The notes under the pieces: generated by a model
What the model saw: only the letters and a program-made list of their open reading frames with translations
What the model was told of the DNA's origin: nothing
Database searches by the model: none
Made by a program: the position numbers and the translations under genes
Origin: Heterobilharzia americana
Lineage: Eukaryota > Platyhelminthes > Trematoda > Strigeidida > Schistosomatidae
Direction of reading: 5' to 3'
Assembly (NCBI GenBank): GCA_944470555.2
Contig: OX104130.1
Location: forward strand, 53,911,491-53,975,490
Length of the DNA stretch: 64,000 nucleotides
Part shown: in pieces, positions 33,870-45,539 of the stretch
Layout of the letters: every line of letters starts with the position of its first letter
How positions within the stretch are numbered: the first letter of the stretch is position 1

Positions 33870-34265
33870 AAACAGTCCTCTCTGCCATATCATATGACTG
33901 TCAAATATGACCTTTGGAAGTAGACAATATCAACAGATTATAGGTCTTTGTAGGATTACTCACCTATGGTGGTATCAGAATGTGAGCACTTTTGATGTTA
34001 GACACGCGGTACTAGAGAAGGAAAACAGGTTATTCGAAAACTGTCTCAAGCTTCACCAGCTGAGGTACCGCTTTGACTTGAGATATAAGCTGAAGTAGGA
34101 TTGGCTTAGAAAAAGGCTAACTGCAGCCACACCAAGAAGTGATGCAGTCCGAGGTATCTCAAACTCTTCAGCAAAGCTTAATGAATGGGGTTATTGAGGC
34201 GACTGAAATCAATCCTTGAAGGCTTTCAGAGACATGACTCAAAATTAGCCACAACCTAGGACGTG
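33870..34265 (+). mobile_element. LINE-2 C-terminal fragment
   Basis: Plus-strand frames read WWYQNVSTFDVRHAVLEKE, then LKLHQLRYRFDLRYK, then (frameshifted) NQSLKAFRDMTQN. The sequence matches the C-terminal pattern of the LINE at 48.5-51.65 kb (its WWNHYVSDFEA and VVNLRR segments). Two stops and at least one frameshift. Confidence 0.5.
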
Positions 34266-34749
34266 TTTACACTTCTTATCATCTTCAAAGTCGTAAATAT
34301 TTTCATTAAACTTTATTTTTCTATTCTCTCAATGCTCATAAACTTATGTCTACCTTAATATCTCCCTGCTGCTGTGAAGTGTAACAATTTGAAGTGATAC
34401 AATTCTCTGAAGGCTTCTACGTTAATTTATCTATTCGTCTTTCTCTATCTTCACAATATTTTTATCCATATAAATTCGACGCAATTGAAAACAAGACTCA
34501 ATTTAGACGGAATTTGATGGTGACGACATTGGAGGTTATATTCTGCTGTTAACTGTAATAAACTGTAAAAGTATCAGAGTTGTTCTACTCACTGACTGCA
34601 GTAGTGTTGCTGAAGTCTTGTAGTAAAAGTTTTAGATTAACTGGGATGTTGAAAAAAAATGTGGTAAGATGAATGAAACATATTTCGCTCAATCAGAAAA
34701 CTCTCCTGGAAAACTCCTGGAATTTTATAGATTAGGCAGTTCTATATCA
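34266..34749. other. AT-rich stretch, nothing recognised
   Basis: No feature claimed. Confidence 0.4.
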
Positions 34750-35035
34750 TTACTTTTTAAACACAAACGGTACGAGGTTTGAGTTTCGGTGGGAACAACA
34801 TCATTCATTGAGGTGAAGGTATGTCCAGCTGACGAGCCACACGTAGGACGAGACGCGCGTCCTGGATTCTTCTGCTAGCCACTACCAAACAAATTACCTT
34901 AATTGATATTCAGGTAGTATCAAGGCATCCGCATAGGAGCCCGTATGTCAATACAGGTCGAACAACTCGATCCAATAAATAGTAACAAATAGTAACAATA
35001 AATAAACAATAAATAGTAACAAACGGAAAAAGTTC
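34750..35035 (+). repeat. S-alpha repeat with ribozyme
   Basis: From a B-box-like GAGGTTTGAGTTTCGG through spacer GGGAACAACATCATTC, ribozyme (34820-34880) and body AAGGCATCCGCATAGGAGCC to CGATCCAATAAATAG. The unit ends in a small tandem array of CAATAAATAGTAA-like repeats (about 34975-35030). Confidence 0.65.
34820..34880 (+). ncRNA. S-alpha hammerhead, one core mutation
   Basis: Stem I TCCAG/CTGGA is intact, CTGACGA lies at 34829-34835, stem III ACGCGCGT and cleavage triplet GTC (cut after 34861) are intact. The conserved GAAA is GAGA (34850-34853), and stem II is weakened (CCACACGTAGG). Probably inactive or very slow. Confidence 0.6.
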
Positions 35036-35339
35036 ACATTTGACTCAAAGATACATTGTAAATAAGTAAGCTATTCAGTTCATTGAATTTATCGTTTCTA
35101 CCCTTTAAAAAATTATAATCCGATGTTTCCCGTCGACAAAATAAAAAAATATCAAACAATTTTAGAAAATTAAAAACCCATTTTATATATTAGAAGTCAA
35201 ATATGAATGAAGAATATTCTTTTCAATAACTTATCATCAAGTTCTACAATCTTAAAATCGATTACTTTAACATATTAATAACCGAAATTTATGGCGAATG
35301 CATTTAGCAATGAGTTTGGAATTATAATTAAAATTTGAT
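35036..35339. other. AT-rich stretch
   Basis: Sequence AAAATTTTAGAAAATTAAAAACCC and similar; no feature. Confidence 0.4.
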
Positions 35340-36290
35340 TAAAGTTTGTGGATGGACCATTGAACAATGATACTACCAACATAGATTTGTATTGTCAGTA
35401 CCATATGAATGATACATTTCTAGTCTATAGAAAACATAATTCTGTTGATATGATCCTCAACCACTTCAATAACGCCTATCAAGAAGTTCATTTTACAAGT
35501 GAATGTGAAACTAATAATTCTCTTCGTTTCCAAGAAAAGAATGCGGTTACTTGAAACGAACTGCCTATAAGAAGACAACCAAAGCATAGGATACACACTT
35601 CCTCAGCTTTGTACCAGTGAAGTACAAACGAAGTATTATTAGATGTTTAGCATTTGAAGCAAAATTGATCTGCTCCGAGGAATGTATCGAGAAAGAATTA
35701 CAAGCCCATCAGGATATTTTAAGAGTAAACGGATATCCTGAAAATTACTGCAAAACACCAATTGACAAGCGTCCAGGAAAACCTTTGTTTCTGCGTCTAC
35801 AGCTTAAAGGAGATAAACAGAGTGAAATTTTGTCATAACGTCTGTTCAGAGCAATAAATAATACGTTTTATTCAGGATGTCTGTGCTTATCTTTCAGTAG
35901 TCGACCATTTTTCAACCTAAGACTTCATCATATATATACCAATTCAACTGTTCCTGTGGAACAAGTTATGCAGGGTGCACTATTAGACATGTCCGTCTCA
36001 CGATACAAAGACATCTACCGGCACGATTTGCAAAGGGTGAGAACAAATCCATTAGAAGTTCTGTACTAACACATCTAATAGACACAAGACACCAAATCGA
36101 TACTAGTACAGTATTCACTGTGATGCACTGAATTCCAAAGAACTCACAATGTGCCATTCGTTTATGCATTCTCCATATAATGGAAGCTGTAGCTATAAGA
36201 CCGACGAAGCCTGAGCTTTGTATTCAAAAAGAACACGTCCAAGCTCTACTTCTACCTTGACCTTCCATTAACTAAACAATATTCTCTCAA
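35340..36290 (+). mobile_element. Penelope-like element, RT end plus GIY-YIG domain
   Basis: Best-preserved Penelope-like fragment. The RT catalytic strand appears as YHMNDTFLVYRKHNSVD (usual YxDD changed to MND), followed by VHFTSECETNNSLRFQE. The connector is KYKRSIIRCLAFEAKLICS ... VNGYPENY (35617-35838). After a gap with frameshifts, the endonuclease reads CSCGTSYAGCTIRHVRLTI, then SSVLTHLIDTRHQID and MEAVAIRRTKPELCIQKEH (to 36257), open for about 108 codons except one TGA near 36130. The CG.SY.G.T.R motif is the GIY-YIG signature in degenerate form. Not intact, but younger than the other Penelope fragments here. Confidence 0.75.
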
Positions 36291-36689
36291 CCCTACTGTC
36301 TTTTCCTAATCCTTCCTTTTCGTCTCCGCTCTCTTCTTTTCTTCCTTTTCAAAGTAAAAAACGAAATTACTATTAATGCTATTTTTTAACCAGACTTTCC
36401 TCCTGATTTATTAATAAACCTTTAATATTCTTGGTAAAAATGTTTTCACATTACTGCTCCCATTATCTCAGTTGTTTCACATTTTAACCATTCATTTTTG
36501 ATCATATGGTAACTTCATGACCTTTTTTGTACTAATCACTCAATCAACACAATGTGCAACCTTGAACTTTATTATTAATTTTCCTTCCAGATATTTCTGA
36601 TCATAAATCAATTGACAAAGTTTACGCTCAACTCATCACCACAACTGACATTCATACATAAATTGTACAACAATCCATAATCTTAAAGA
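36291..36689. other. AT-rich stretch, nothing recognised
   Basis: Possible untranslated 3' sequence of the preceding element; no specific feature. Confidence 0.35.
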
Positions 36690-37080
36690 GTTGATGTGTT
36701 ATTGCTTGTATTACACCGTCCGAGTCCTAATCCCGATGGGAACAACATCACTCACTGGGAAGCAGGTACATCCAACTGACGAGTCCCAAATAGGACGAAA
36801 TGGGCACCCTGGATTCTACTGCTAGCCAGTGTCTATCATTACCATACATAACTGAAACACAGGCAATATCGAGGCATCCACACAGAAGCCTATATGCCAA
36901 CAGAGACTGATTAATTCGGTCCAACCAACGACGGTGTAATACAAGCAATAACACTAAAATTATACCCATCGCACAAGAAGTGGCTATCGTGGTTCGATGG
37001 TGTAGTGGACAACGCTATCGCATTTAAAGCGATCGCTCCCTAGTCCAAACCCCGGTAGAAACAACATTAAAGAGTATAAG
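36690..37080 (+). repeat. S-alpha repeat, more than one unit in tandem
   Basis: Unit 1 enters near its B box (GAGTCCTAATCCCGATGGG), carries the ribozyme (36765-36825) and full body, and passes directly into the 5' half of unit 2: CACAAGAAGTGGCTATCGTG, GTAGTGGACAACGC and a second B-box region (GTCCAAACCCCGGTAG), stopping at 37060. Head-to-tail continuity supports tandem amplification. Confidence 0.7.
36765..36825 (+). ncRNA. S-alpha hammerhead, core intact but cleavage triplet changed
   Basis: CTGACGA (36776-36782), a perfect stem II GTCC/GGAC with loop CAAATA, and GAAA (36797-36800) are present. The stem III/triplet region reads ATGGGCACC where other copies have ACGCGCGTC, so the essential U before the cleavage site is lost. 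Stem I has one A-C mismatch. Likely a formerly active copy. Confidence 0.65.
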
Positions 37081-38103
37081 TTTAATCATAATTACAAACT
37101 CATTGCTAAATGGATTCGCCGTAAATTCTGGCTATTAATATATTGAGGAAATTGATTTTATAACTGTGGAACCTGATGATAAGTTATTGAAAAGAATATT
37201 CTCCGTTCACATTTGACTTTTAAGATATATCATAATAAGTATTGCACGGTAGAAGGTAGTTAGTAAATGATGGAAATTTCAGTTGCCTTGCTTTTTTTTT
37301 GAATCAGGTTAGTAAGAATGGCTAAATATAAAATCACCTTCAAAATATGTTTAAAGACTTTGAAAAAGCAACCTGGTATTCAGATAACTGGTTGGATTTG
37401 AGTTCATCTAGTTACAACAGTCAAACACATACAGGTGACGAAACGTTCGTCCTGGATTACTCTCCTGATCTCTTCTGTTAAGGACAGAAGATATCCAGCT
37501 TTGTTTATGAATGAAAAAGATTTTACTATCTCAGGAAAAGAAGTTCATTTCTCAATAGATTGAGTTGCATGATGAGGTGCATAACAGTCTTTACATCTCT
37601 TATTAACGTTTATTACTACATGTCGGATAATAAATTCTTATTACAATTAAATAGGACAAAGTTATCTATTCTTATGAGTTTGCCAATAACATAATTGTCT
37701 GCTTCAATGTAGTATGCTTAAAAACCTTACTGGACTAACTAATAAGTTACCTAGTATCCTGTTACGAATTAGTATTGAAAAAAGTTTGTCGCAGTAACAG
37801 AGAAAAATCAACTGATGGAGACTGAATAGGTACTGTTCTACTTTCTTATCTTGTATGAATAATAGAAGAACTAAGACGTATCCTAAGTAGTTACAACACC
37901 AGGGTATTCATCAAAGTGATTAACACTCTGCACTCACATCTATGCACATTAAAAGACCTAATTCCCCAAATGGAACAATAGAACTGTGTCCATAGGGTAA
38001 ACTATAGTTAATGTGATGTTATATGCACTTGAAAAAAACTTTGTCATCCTGCCTCGTATCAGGTAATAAAGTATCGTTTGAATGAGCAAACGTCCGGCAA
38101 AAC
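37081..38103. other. Intronic stretch, nothing recognised
   Basis: About 1 kb of AT-rich sequence with no supported feature. Confidence 0.4.
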
Positions 38104-38117
38104 AATTTCCTTATTCA

Positions 38118-38759
38118 CAAGTAGTATTCATCATGGACTGACACCAGTTGGGGAACCTTTGGAAATCTTGGAGCACTGTACAGCTGTTTCGTCCAACCAG
38201 TATGGGACTCCTCAACAGTACGCACCCACGACCCGGCTAGGGGTCGAACTCACGACCTTCAGGTTTCACGGCGAACGCGTTAACCATTCAGCCACTGGGT
38301 CGGTATACAGTGGTTCACAATTTCCAACTTCTGTCAATTCACAACATACCGCTACTGCCACCCAAGGTCTTCAGTTAGCATCCACTTCACTTCCGACTGG
38401 TTGATCCCACAGGTCACGGCTTCTCATTAGAACTTCCTAACATCCATATGGAAGCAAGTCACTAATGAGCACTATCGAGTAATGTATTTTTGAAATGAAT
38501 GGGGATTTTTAATTTTGAAGTAGCATTCATTGTGGACTGACATCGGTTGGGAACCATTGAAACCACTAGAAACCAACCCAGTGGCTGAATGGTTAACGCT
38601 TTCGCCGTGAAACCTAAAGGTCGTGAGTTAGACCCCTGGCCGGGTCGTGGATGCGTTATGCTAAGGAGTCCCATACTAGTTGGACGAAACAGCTGTCCAG
38701 TGCCCCAGATTTCCAGTGGTTCGCCAACTGATGTCAGTCCATGATGAATATTACTTCTA
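38118..38759. mobile_element. Composite fold-back family-III element with 14-bp target duplication
   Basis: The 642-bp unit is flanked by perfect 14-bp direct repeats AATTTCCTTATTCA (38104-38117 and 38760-38773). The left end GTAGTATTCATCATGGACTG and right end CAGTCCATGATGAATATTAC are inverted repeats. Inside are a full minus unit (38118-38505), then the inverted tail of another (38506-38560), then a plus unit (38565-38759). Ribozymes: the minus copy has TTGAGGA and GAAAC; the plus copy has CTAAGGA and GAAAC. Each has one core change. The duplication shows the whole composite inserted as a unit, or that nested insertion preserved both ends. Confidence 0.75.
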
Positions 38760-38774
38760 AATTTCCTTATTCAT

Positions 38775-39589
38775 AAAGAAAAAGCCATTGGAGAAGCTTT
38801 GTATTTCTGAAAGCTGACTATCAGATACATTATTTTGAAGAGAATCTTCCTAAAGAGATAGAAACGCTGAGGAATAATGCAAAATGTTTACTAACTTTAC
38901 TTGTTTTGATGTATTACGTTGAGAATACATAAGGAAAGTACACCTTATACAATAATATTCTGTAAATTGGAAGACTAAATAGTCTTATTATGCACCTACT
39001 TAATTCTTGCCATACATTTAGAACAAATGTGTTTGACTAGAGTAATTCTAAAAGTCACCCGAGGAACTCTTGAAATCATCAATCAAATTTCACTCTTTTG
39101 GCAGGGAAGGTAGTTTTCTCATGAAATAAGAAAATCTGGTTCATTACTTCACCAATTCCTATGGTAGAGTTTACAATCACTCGTATGACTATATTATCAG
39201 ACTGTGTAAAATTCACTTGTCAGATGAACTAAATCTTTCTGTTTATAGTTCATACTGACAAGTGTTCAAATACAAATCGAAATATAATGATGTGAAATAA
39301 AAAAATGTGGTCTAACTTTAGCATACGCACAAGTCTTCATCATCTAGTGCATTCTACACTGAAAGATTAAGTTCTTGTATAACTTCTACGTTTATGAATA
39401 ACTCATGTATATGCACAGTTGCTAAATCAAAACACTGAAAATTTAGAGCATTCTGTTAGTTAAGCGGGAAAGATAAATGTTGTTGTTTGCAAACAAAATT
39501 CTCATATGACGCCGCAAACATTTCCAAGTTTTTGTTTAAAAACCCAGTGAAATATTAGCAGAAAGCAAAATCTAAATAATACAGTTCTA
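38775..39589. other. Intronic stretch, nothing recognised
   Basis: No feature supported. Confidence 0.4.
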
Positions 39590-40700
39590 TAGAACCTCGT
39601 CTGATTAACTAGTTCACTAGTTACTAGCCAGCTGTAAGCCCTGATGAAGAGGGATGGTTGGGGATACGGCTAGCAACCGTGCCCCGTAAAACTAATCAAA
39701 TCGTTAAGAAATTTCAAAGCAAAAGAAAACATAAAAATAAAAATAAACTTATTCCTCGTTGGAATCAGAGAGATGAAATGACACCGGTTGATGAAAGCCT
39801 TCGGGAAGCCAGTCAGTCGATGTGTCTTCTCTCCCTCGATGAAAGCGAAAGTAAACATGGGGACATGGAATGTCCGCACCATGTATGAACCTGACTGGCA
39901 AGGCTGCCCAGATTGTCAAATAGATGATAAGGCATGGCATAGAAGTTCTGGGAATCTGTGAAACCAAATGGAATGGAAGTGGACTGTCCAAACTCTTAAA
40001 TGGAGAGTCAGTAATTCACTCCGATATTGTCACCCAGATGACAACCACGAGCACACTGAGTTATGGAGTGGCTATCATGATGTCCCTAAGAACATCGAAG
40101 GCTGTCATGCAGTGGGAACGAGTCTCCTCCAGGATCATGACAGCAAGAAGGATTCATTTCAAAGGAAGGAAAGTCACAATCATTCAATCTACTGCACTCA
40201 ACATAAAGAACAAGATCCGGATTTTCAACACCAATGTCAAGTCAGTGCTTCTATGTGGTTAAGAAACTTGGCGCGTCACGAAAAGCATTTCTAACAAACT
40301 ACAGACATTCATCAATAGCTGTCTACGCTGGCTCGATACTGAAGATCAGAAGGCCAGAAAAAGTAAGTAACAAGTAACTCTGGCAGAGGAACGAACCAAT
40401 CAAGAACCTATTACCCAAAAATATGCAGTAGAAGAAAGCGGAGATGGATTGGGCATGCACTGAGAAGACCATTCGGGGACATCACATGCAAGGCCCTCGA
40501 GTGAGTGCAGAAGGAAACAACGAGTTGTGCGTGTGAGGCGAGGGTGACATGGAGGAGATCATGTGAGGAAGAAATTAAAGCTTGTTGGCAGACGTGGAGC
40601 CAGGTTGAAAAAACTGGAGAGAAGAGAGTGGAATGGAGGCGTGCTACTGAAGCCCTATGTTCCACTAGGAACCTAAAGGAAAAAATAATAATAATACACC
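39590..40700 (+). mobile_element. Internally deleted RTE-like LINE
   Basis: The 5' leader (TAGTTCACTAGTTACTAGCC, as at 51737) is followed by the start of the endonuclease (pattern GIRHGIEVLGICETKWN...SGLSKLLNGES), to about 40175. The sequence then jumps straight to the C-terminal region (NKIRIFNTN.KSVLLCG, 40205 on) that lies more than 2 kb further on in the 51.7-55.06-kb copy. It ends in AATAATAATA (40686-40696). Reverse transcriptase is entirely missing, so any mobilisation would have been in trans. Confidence 0.75.
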
Positions 40701-41089
40701 TCTATACACTGATATACCCTATCGGTAAATGGCATCAATACATGCTGCACTAATTACATTACCAAAATGTTGATTTTAACGCCTTACTTTCGTATATCAT
40801 CCAACTGACATTATTTGCGTTGAAGAATCAGTCAGGTGCCTTGGTTTCTTAGATTCACAAAAAAATGATACTATGGAAAACCTGACTAAATGAATCCACC
40901 CAATAGGTTGAAAATGACTTGGTCAATTGTTTTGTCTTGAATACATGAACATTTAATCAGAAGGAGGAAGTGGACAAGTACGCAAACTACATAGAATGTT
41001 GCTTTTACCTCAATGAAAATTAAAATTCTAGTCGTTTGAATATAAGAAAATGGATGAACTATTATATATATGAGAGGAATGAGGATTGT
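40701..41089. other. Intronic stretch
   Basis: No feature recognised. Confidence 0.4.
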
Positions 41090-41575
41090 AGTTTTGACAT
41101 AATATTCATCAATTGGGGGACCACTGAAAAGCTGGAACACTGGACAGCTGTTTCGTCCCAGTATGGGACTCTCGGCAGTAAGCAATGAATACTACACCAA
41201 AATTAAAATCTCCATTCACTTCTAGATACATTACTGTATAGTCTTCATTAGTGTCATGCTTCCAAATAAGATTCGCGAATTTTTTATGAGAAGCTGTGAC
41301 CTGTGGGGTCAATCTGTCGGGAGGTGGGGTGGATGCCATTTAAAGACCATGGGTGATATTGTGAATTGATAGAATTAGGAAACTGTGAACTACTGAACTC
41401 TGGCCTAGTGGCTGGATGGTTAACGCATTCGCCATGAAACCTAAAGGACCTGAGTTCGAGCCGTAGCGTGTGTTTGGCCAAGGAGTCGTATACTATGACG
41501 AGATGGCTATCCACCACTCCCGAGTTTTCAATGGTTCCCCAACTGATATGAGTCCATGATGAACATATATATGTT
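41090..41575. repeat. Composite family-III repeat: short minus ribozyme piece plus full plus unit
   Basis: A minus piece (41090-41190: tail, CTGTCC, GAAACAGCTGT, CCCATACTGGGAC) is joined within the ribozyme to a plus tail (AATGAATACTACACCAAAATT), then a full plus unit (41220-41575) with B-box-like GAGTTCGAGCC and a degraded ribozyme (GACGAGATGG). The same composite occurs at 59945-60458. Confidence 0.6.
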
Positions 41576-42594
41576 AATTCTCATTACATTCGTGATGGAC
41601 AGATCTTTTTTCAAGGATAGTAACTCGACAAACCAGTGAAAGGCATCTCGACTTAGTTATATTTATTTTATATGACAGAAATTTCCCAAACCTATGAAGA
41701 TAAATAAATTTAATCAAATAATAAGACTTGACTAATTTCTCTTACAAGAGACGTTGGAATATGGAGATTTACAGATATATTTATGAAGTAAATGCTGAAG
41801 AATTTGCTTAGCCGGGTGATGAAACCTATAAGAATAAACTTCAAGAATCGGAAAACACAAACAATTAACATCGTCATCCTGAGCTACAGTTTTTTCTCCA
41901 CAGATGTATTTGTACTGTGAAGAAGGAATTATCAACCAATGATAATCCTATATGTGAACACAGAAAGTCGGAACTCTTCATAAGATGTATGAAATTAGTG
42001 ATAACATATATAAATATATTCTTGAAATACAATCTCTCAGTAAAGTCATTTTCAAAATACATGTTTTACTCGTATTAAAGAATTTGGGAGGGTTAAAGAA
42101 GGTAGTTGAAGTTTTGTGTGTGATAAATCTATGCTTTTGGTTAAGACGGAAGTGTTGGTTGTCATTCAAAGCTACCTGATAGAATCTTCTCACCAAACAT
42201 TTTAGTAACGATCATTTCAGTTATGAGAAAAGTAGATATTCTAGAAGTTTTGGTGTAGACTATAAGGAAATTCACCTGAAGATGTCAGACTTAATATATA
42301 CAATGGTTGTGTATGGAAACCACTGGTATTCATTTTAAAGGGTTGATTATTAGAATATTGAATGTCGGATATGATTAGCCTAAGGGGGTGATAACCCAGA
42401 TAGCTCATTCGATCTCATCCTTGCCGAATTAGTAAAGTTAGAAACCCGGGACCTTTAGGGTAATCTACATTAGTAAGAGTGCATGACCACTGTTTTCATG
42501 CTTATAGCCTTAATTAGTAGGCACTTTTATGATCAGTAACTTTGGATTGACCTGCGAAACTGTAGATTTGAGAAGCAAAAAAGATAGTCATTTT
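41576..42594. other. Intronic stretch, chance-length frames only
   Basis: Several overlapping 62-72-codon frames on both strands (41732-42196) cancel one another as evidence. Nothing recognised. Confidence 0.4.
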
Positions 42595-43065
42595 AATGCT
42601 ACTGCTTGTAAATCTCCATCGTTGATTGGTCCGAATTGATCAGGCGGTATTGACATATGGGCTCTTGTGCGGATGCACAGATATTGACAGTATTTTTAAA
42701 TTTGATATTAATGGTGGTTAGTGGCTTATAGCGGAATCCAAGATGTACGTTTCGTGCCATTTGGAACTCGTCAGCTGATGTACCTGCCTGCCAGGGAGTG
42801 TTGTTGTTCTCACTAAGATTCGGTCCAACCAACAAGGAAGGTTCTCCAGCTGTGACATCAAAACAATACTATACCCTTCGTACAAGGAGTCTCCAGTGGG
42901 ACTCAATGACCTAGTGGATGCCACTGTGGCACTTGAAGCGACTGGCCTTAGGTTCGAGTCTCAACGGAAGTGACTTCACTCACTGGGAAGAGGCTATATC
43001 CCAAATAGGACGGAACGCTCATCCATGGTCCATTACTAACCACTATCCACCAATAATATCAAGAT
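42595..43065. repeat. Head-to-head inverted pair of S-alpha repeats
   Basis: The minus unit 42595-42840 (body, ribozyme, spacer) and plus unit 42880-43065 (promoter-like half, spacer, decayed ribozyme CCCAAATAGGACGGAACG) meet at their 5' ends. Landmarks are CGGACCAATCAACGATGG on the minus strand and GGTTCGAGTCTCAACGG (42951) on the plus strand. Confidence 0.65.
42727..42790 (-). ncRNA. S-alpha hammerhead, all core bases kept
   Basis: Minus strand: CTGACGA, stem II GTTCC/GGCAC with one mismatch, GAAA, stem III ACGTACAT and triplet ATC. Stem I is shortened by a missing C. The invariant bases remain, but the stems are weakened, so activity is uncertain. This is the only S-alpha copy in the window with both CTGACGA, GAAA and an allowed NUH triplet. 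Confidence 0.6.
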
Positions 43066-43399
43066 AATCACTAATTTATTTTTTTATACCTCAAAGGATG
43101 CACTTCAGTATGCCTTTTTACTATTCTAAAATAATCAGATTAGTCGTTTCTCGAGAAATTCATCTATTTGTTTTTATCGTGATGCATAATTCTCCATATT
43201 TGAGTTATTACTTTCCTCTTTCTCCATATGGCTTACTTCACAAAGGAAATCTTCTCCGGGTTAGATACATGACTAACTTACCTTTCATCAATACCATTAT
43301 ATTTTTAACAAAACCCAGACTACCGCTTGTATAGAATATTTCATGCAATCAACAAGTGGAGAGTCACTGTCTTAAATGAGTACCTTTATGGTTAATGTT
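43066..43399. other. Intronic stretch
   Basis: A minus-strand donor-like GTAAGT (43253-43258) with a short open frame (FVKNIMVLMK) was considered; the acceptor is weak. Confidence 0.3.
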
Positions 43400-43545
43400 A
43401 TGGAGTTTGAAGGGATGGGTTTATGATTCAAATTTTAGTGGGAGTAATATAATTCACTGAAAGACAAGTACACTCAGTTAACTAGTCCCACAGAGAATAA
43501 AATCCACGTTAGTTACATGATAGCAGCATGGTCAGCTATTACTTC
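43400..43545 (+). repeat. Degraded S-alpha repeat
   Basis: Resembles the S-alpha promoter/spacer and ribozyme region (TTAGTGGGAGTAATATAATTCACTGA, AACTAGTCCCACAGAG), with the core lost. Confidence 0.4.
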
Positions 43546-45539
43546 TCATGGCTCACTTGATACAGCTCTAGACTGGTATCCCAGAGACCTCTATTTCTAA
43601 ACCTTCTGCTACTCATGCGTTCATTCCACCCTATCCATTTGTCTACTTCTTAAATACTAATTGTCAAATTATGGCGATACCTAACAGTCTAACCGAAAAG
43701 AAATATTTATCGAGTAACTGGTCCTAAAATACTGCGTTCAACCACCAATTACAAAAGAGGATCACCAGCAATTTTCTGTATGTCCTTTGATTTGATGCAT
43801 TACTGTTGTAACTGTATAATAGGAACTTTTCTCAAACAAATTTTGTGATCATAAGTAAACTTCTACTGCTTGAAAACGAACTCATGTTACCGAAGGAGTT
43901 CTTTGAAGAAGTTCGGTGTGCGTTAAAACTTACTCATCCACACTCACTAGTACACATAAAATCATTTGGATTTCAGGAGCTCTGTATAATATCTAACACT
44001 GACTGAAATTAGAAATGCGAGACCACTGTACCAATCACCAGTGACTGATAAGCAAATCAAGATTTTTTAAATATCGAAAAAATGTTTAGCTCATTTGCTA
44101 TCCAGTTCATCAGTGACGTTCATGTACTACTTTTGCTCAGTAAGGTGAATAGTTCAAACAGATGGTACCTAGAAAAAACCAGGATTGTGGAGAATATTTG
44201 TAATTCTGGGTGTGGATATTCAGAGTGAGTTATTCTGTGAGCCAGGATTTTAGGTGGCCGACTTTTCATTGTTATACTAGACACCACTGTCAGTGCAACA
44301 GAGCTCTAAACACTCTTAGCAATTGTAGGATTCCATTGTGGCGTCTATTAGAAAGCAATTTGATGTTTGAATATCTTGTTTTCTGCCCACCAAATAACAT
44401 ATCTTAGAGATAAACATGTTACCGAATGCAGACCAGAACATACTTTTCTGCCATGTGTCCAGTAACGCTTTTGATACTGTTAAATGGAACCTCTTATTCT
44501 GGACAAAGATTATTTACCCCTGCGGAAAAACATATTTCCGTGAGATTATAACTCATATTTCTGCCTAACCTTCGGGCACAAAGCAGAAGGCAATATACAT
44601 AAAATAAGCCTTAGAGTTTGATATAAATTTCGATGGTATAATACCGATTCTGATATGTAGAAAATGTTAGGAGTTGTGAACAAGAAACCCTTGCTGCTAA
44701 TGACCTTTTGAATGACTCAGCCTACATTTTATAGAACCTACTGCTCATTAACAAAGCTGAATTTGACCTCTTTAAATGGAAAAATTGTGTATTCAATCGT
44801 ATATTTCATTGTTATTGATTTTCATTCTGACAACTCATTTCTATTTCGCTTTCTACAATAATATTTATTCAGTAGGTTTTGGGCTTTTCTAAACTTCTCA
44901 CTCCCTACATCCATTTAAGTAAAGCTTTAATCACAATAATTATCACTAATGGTTATCAGTGTTTTTCAGTCCCTCTCTTTTTTCTAGTTAATTTTAAATT
45001 TTTCTTTTAAGTCATGTATGAATTAGTGTTATTTCCTGAATTTAGTATTGTTGTTGTTGTATGTAGTCAACTTCAAGCCTGTAATAACACATAAGGTACA
45101 CATTTTAGTAACTTATTTACCTATTTACTTCCATGCATTAATTTAATTTTCATTTCCTGAGTCTGTTTGTTTCTATTCGCTTTGAATTCTGTCCTGTTAG
45201 TTGGATGAATTGATGATGTGTAAATCAAAGGTGGCGTTTTTAAAACTTGCATGCTGTAGTGAGAATGAATCACTTCAGTTGAAAAGTAGCCGATTCACTT
45301 ACCACCTAGTAGTTTCTTCCTTAAAACTGTGTTTACCCTTAGGATAATCATTTTTTATTTCTGATAATCATCTTAAGTTAATGAGTATAGCTATCTCTAA
45401 ATAGAAAGCTTAAAAAGAGAAAGGTGGAACCTATAGATCATAAAGCACATGAATGCACTGTGTTTATGATGTCGGTTAAGGTGTTATCGATAAGCTATGC
45501 ATAATAGCATAAACTTTTAAGAGTTCACACCTGTATGAC
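43546..45539. other. Long AT-rich stretch; possible RT trace at about 44420-44560
   Basis: The frame at about 44437-44500 reads FCHVSSNAFDTVKWNLL, which resembles RT motif A (..AFDTV...LL) of a non-LTR element, but no neighbouring RT motif supports it. The rest is unrecognised. Confidence 0.2.
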
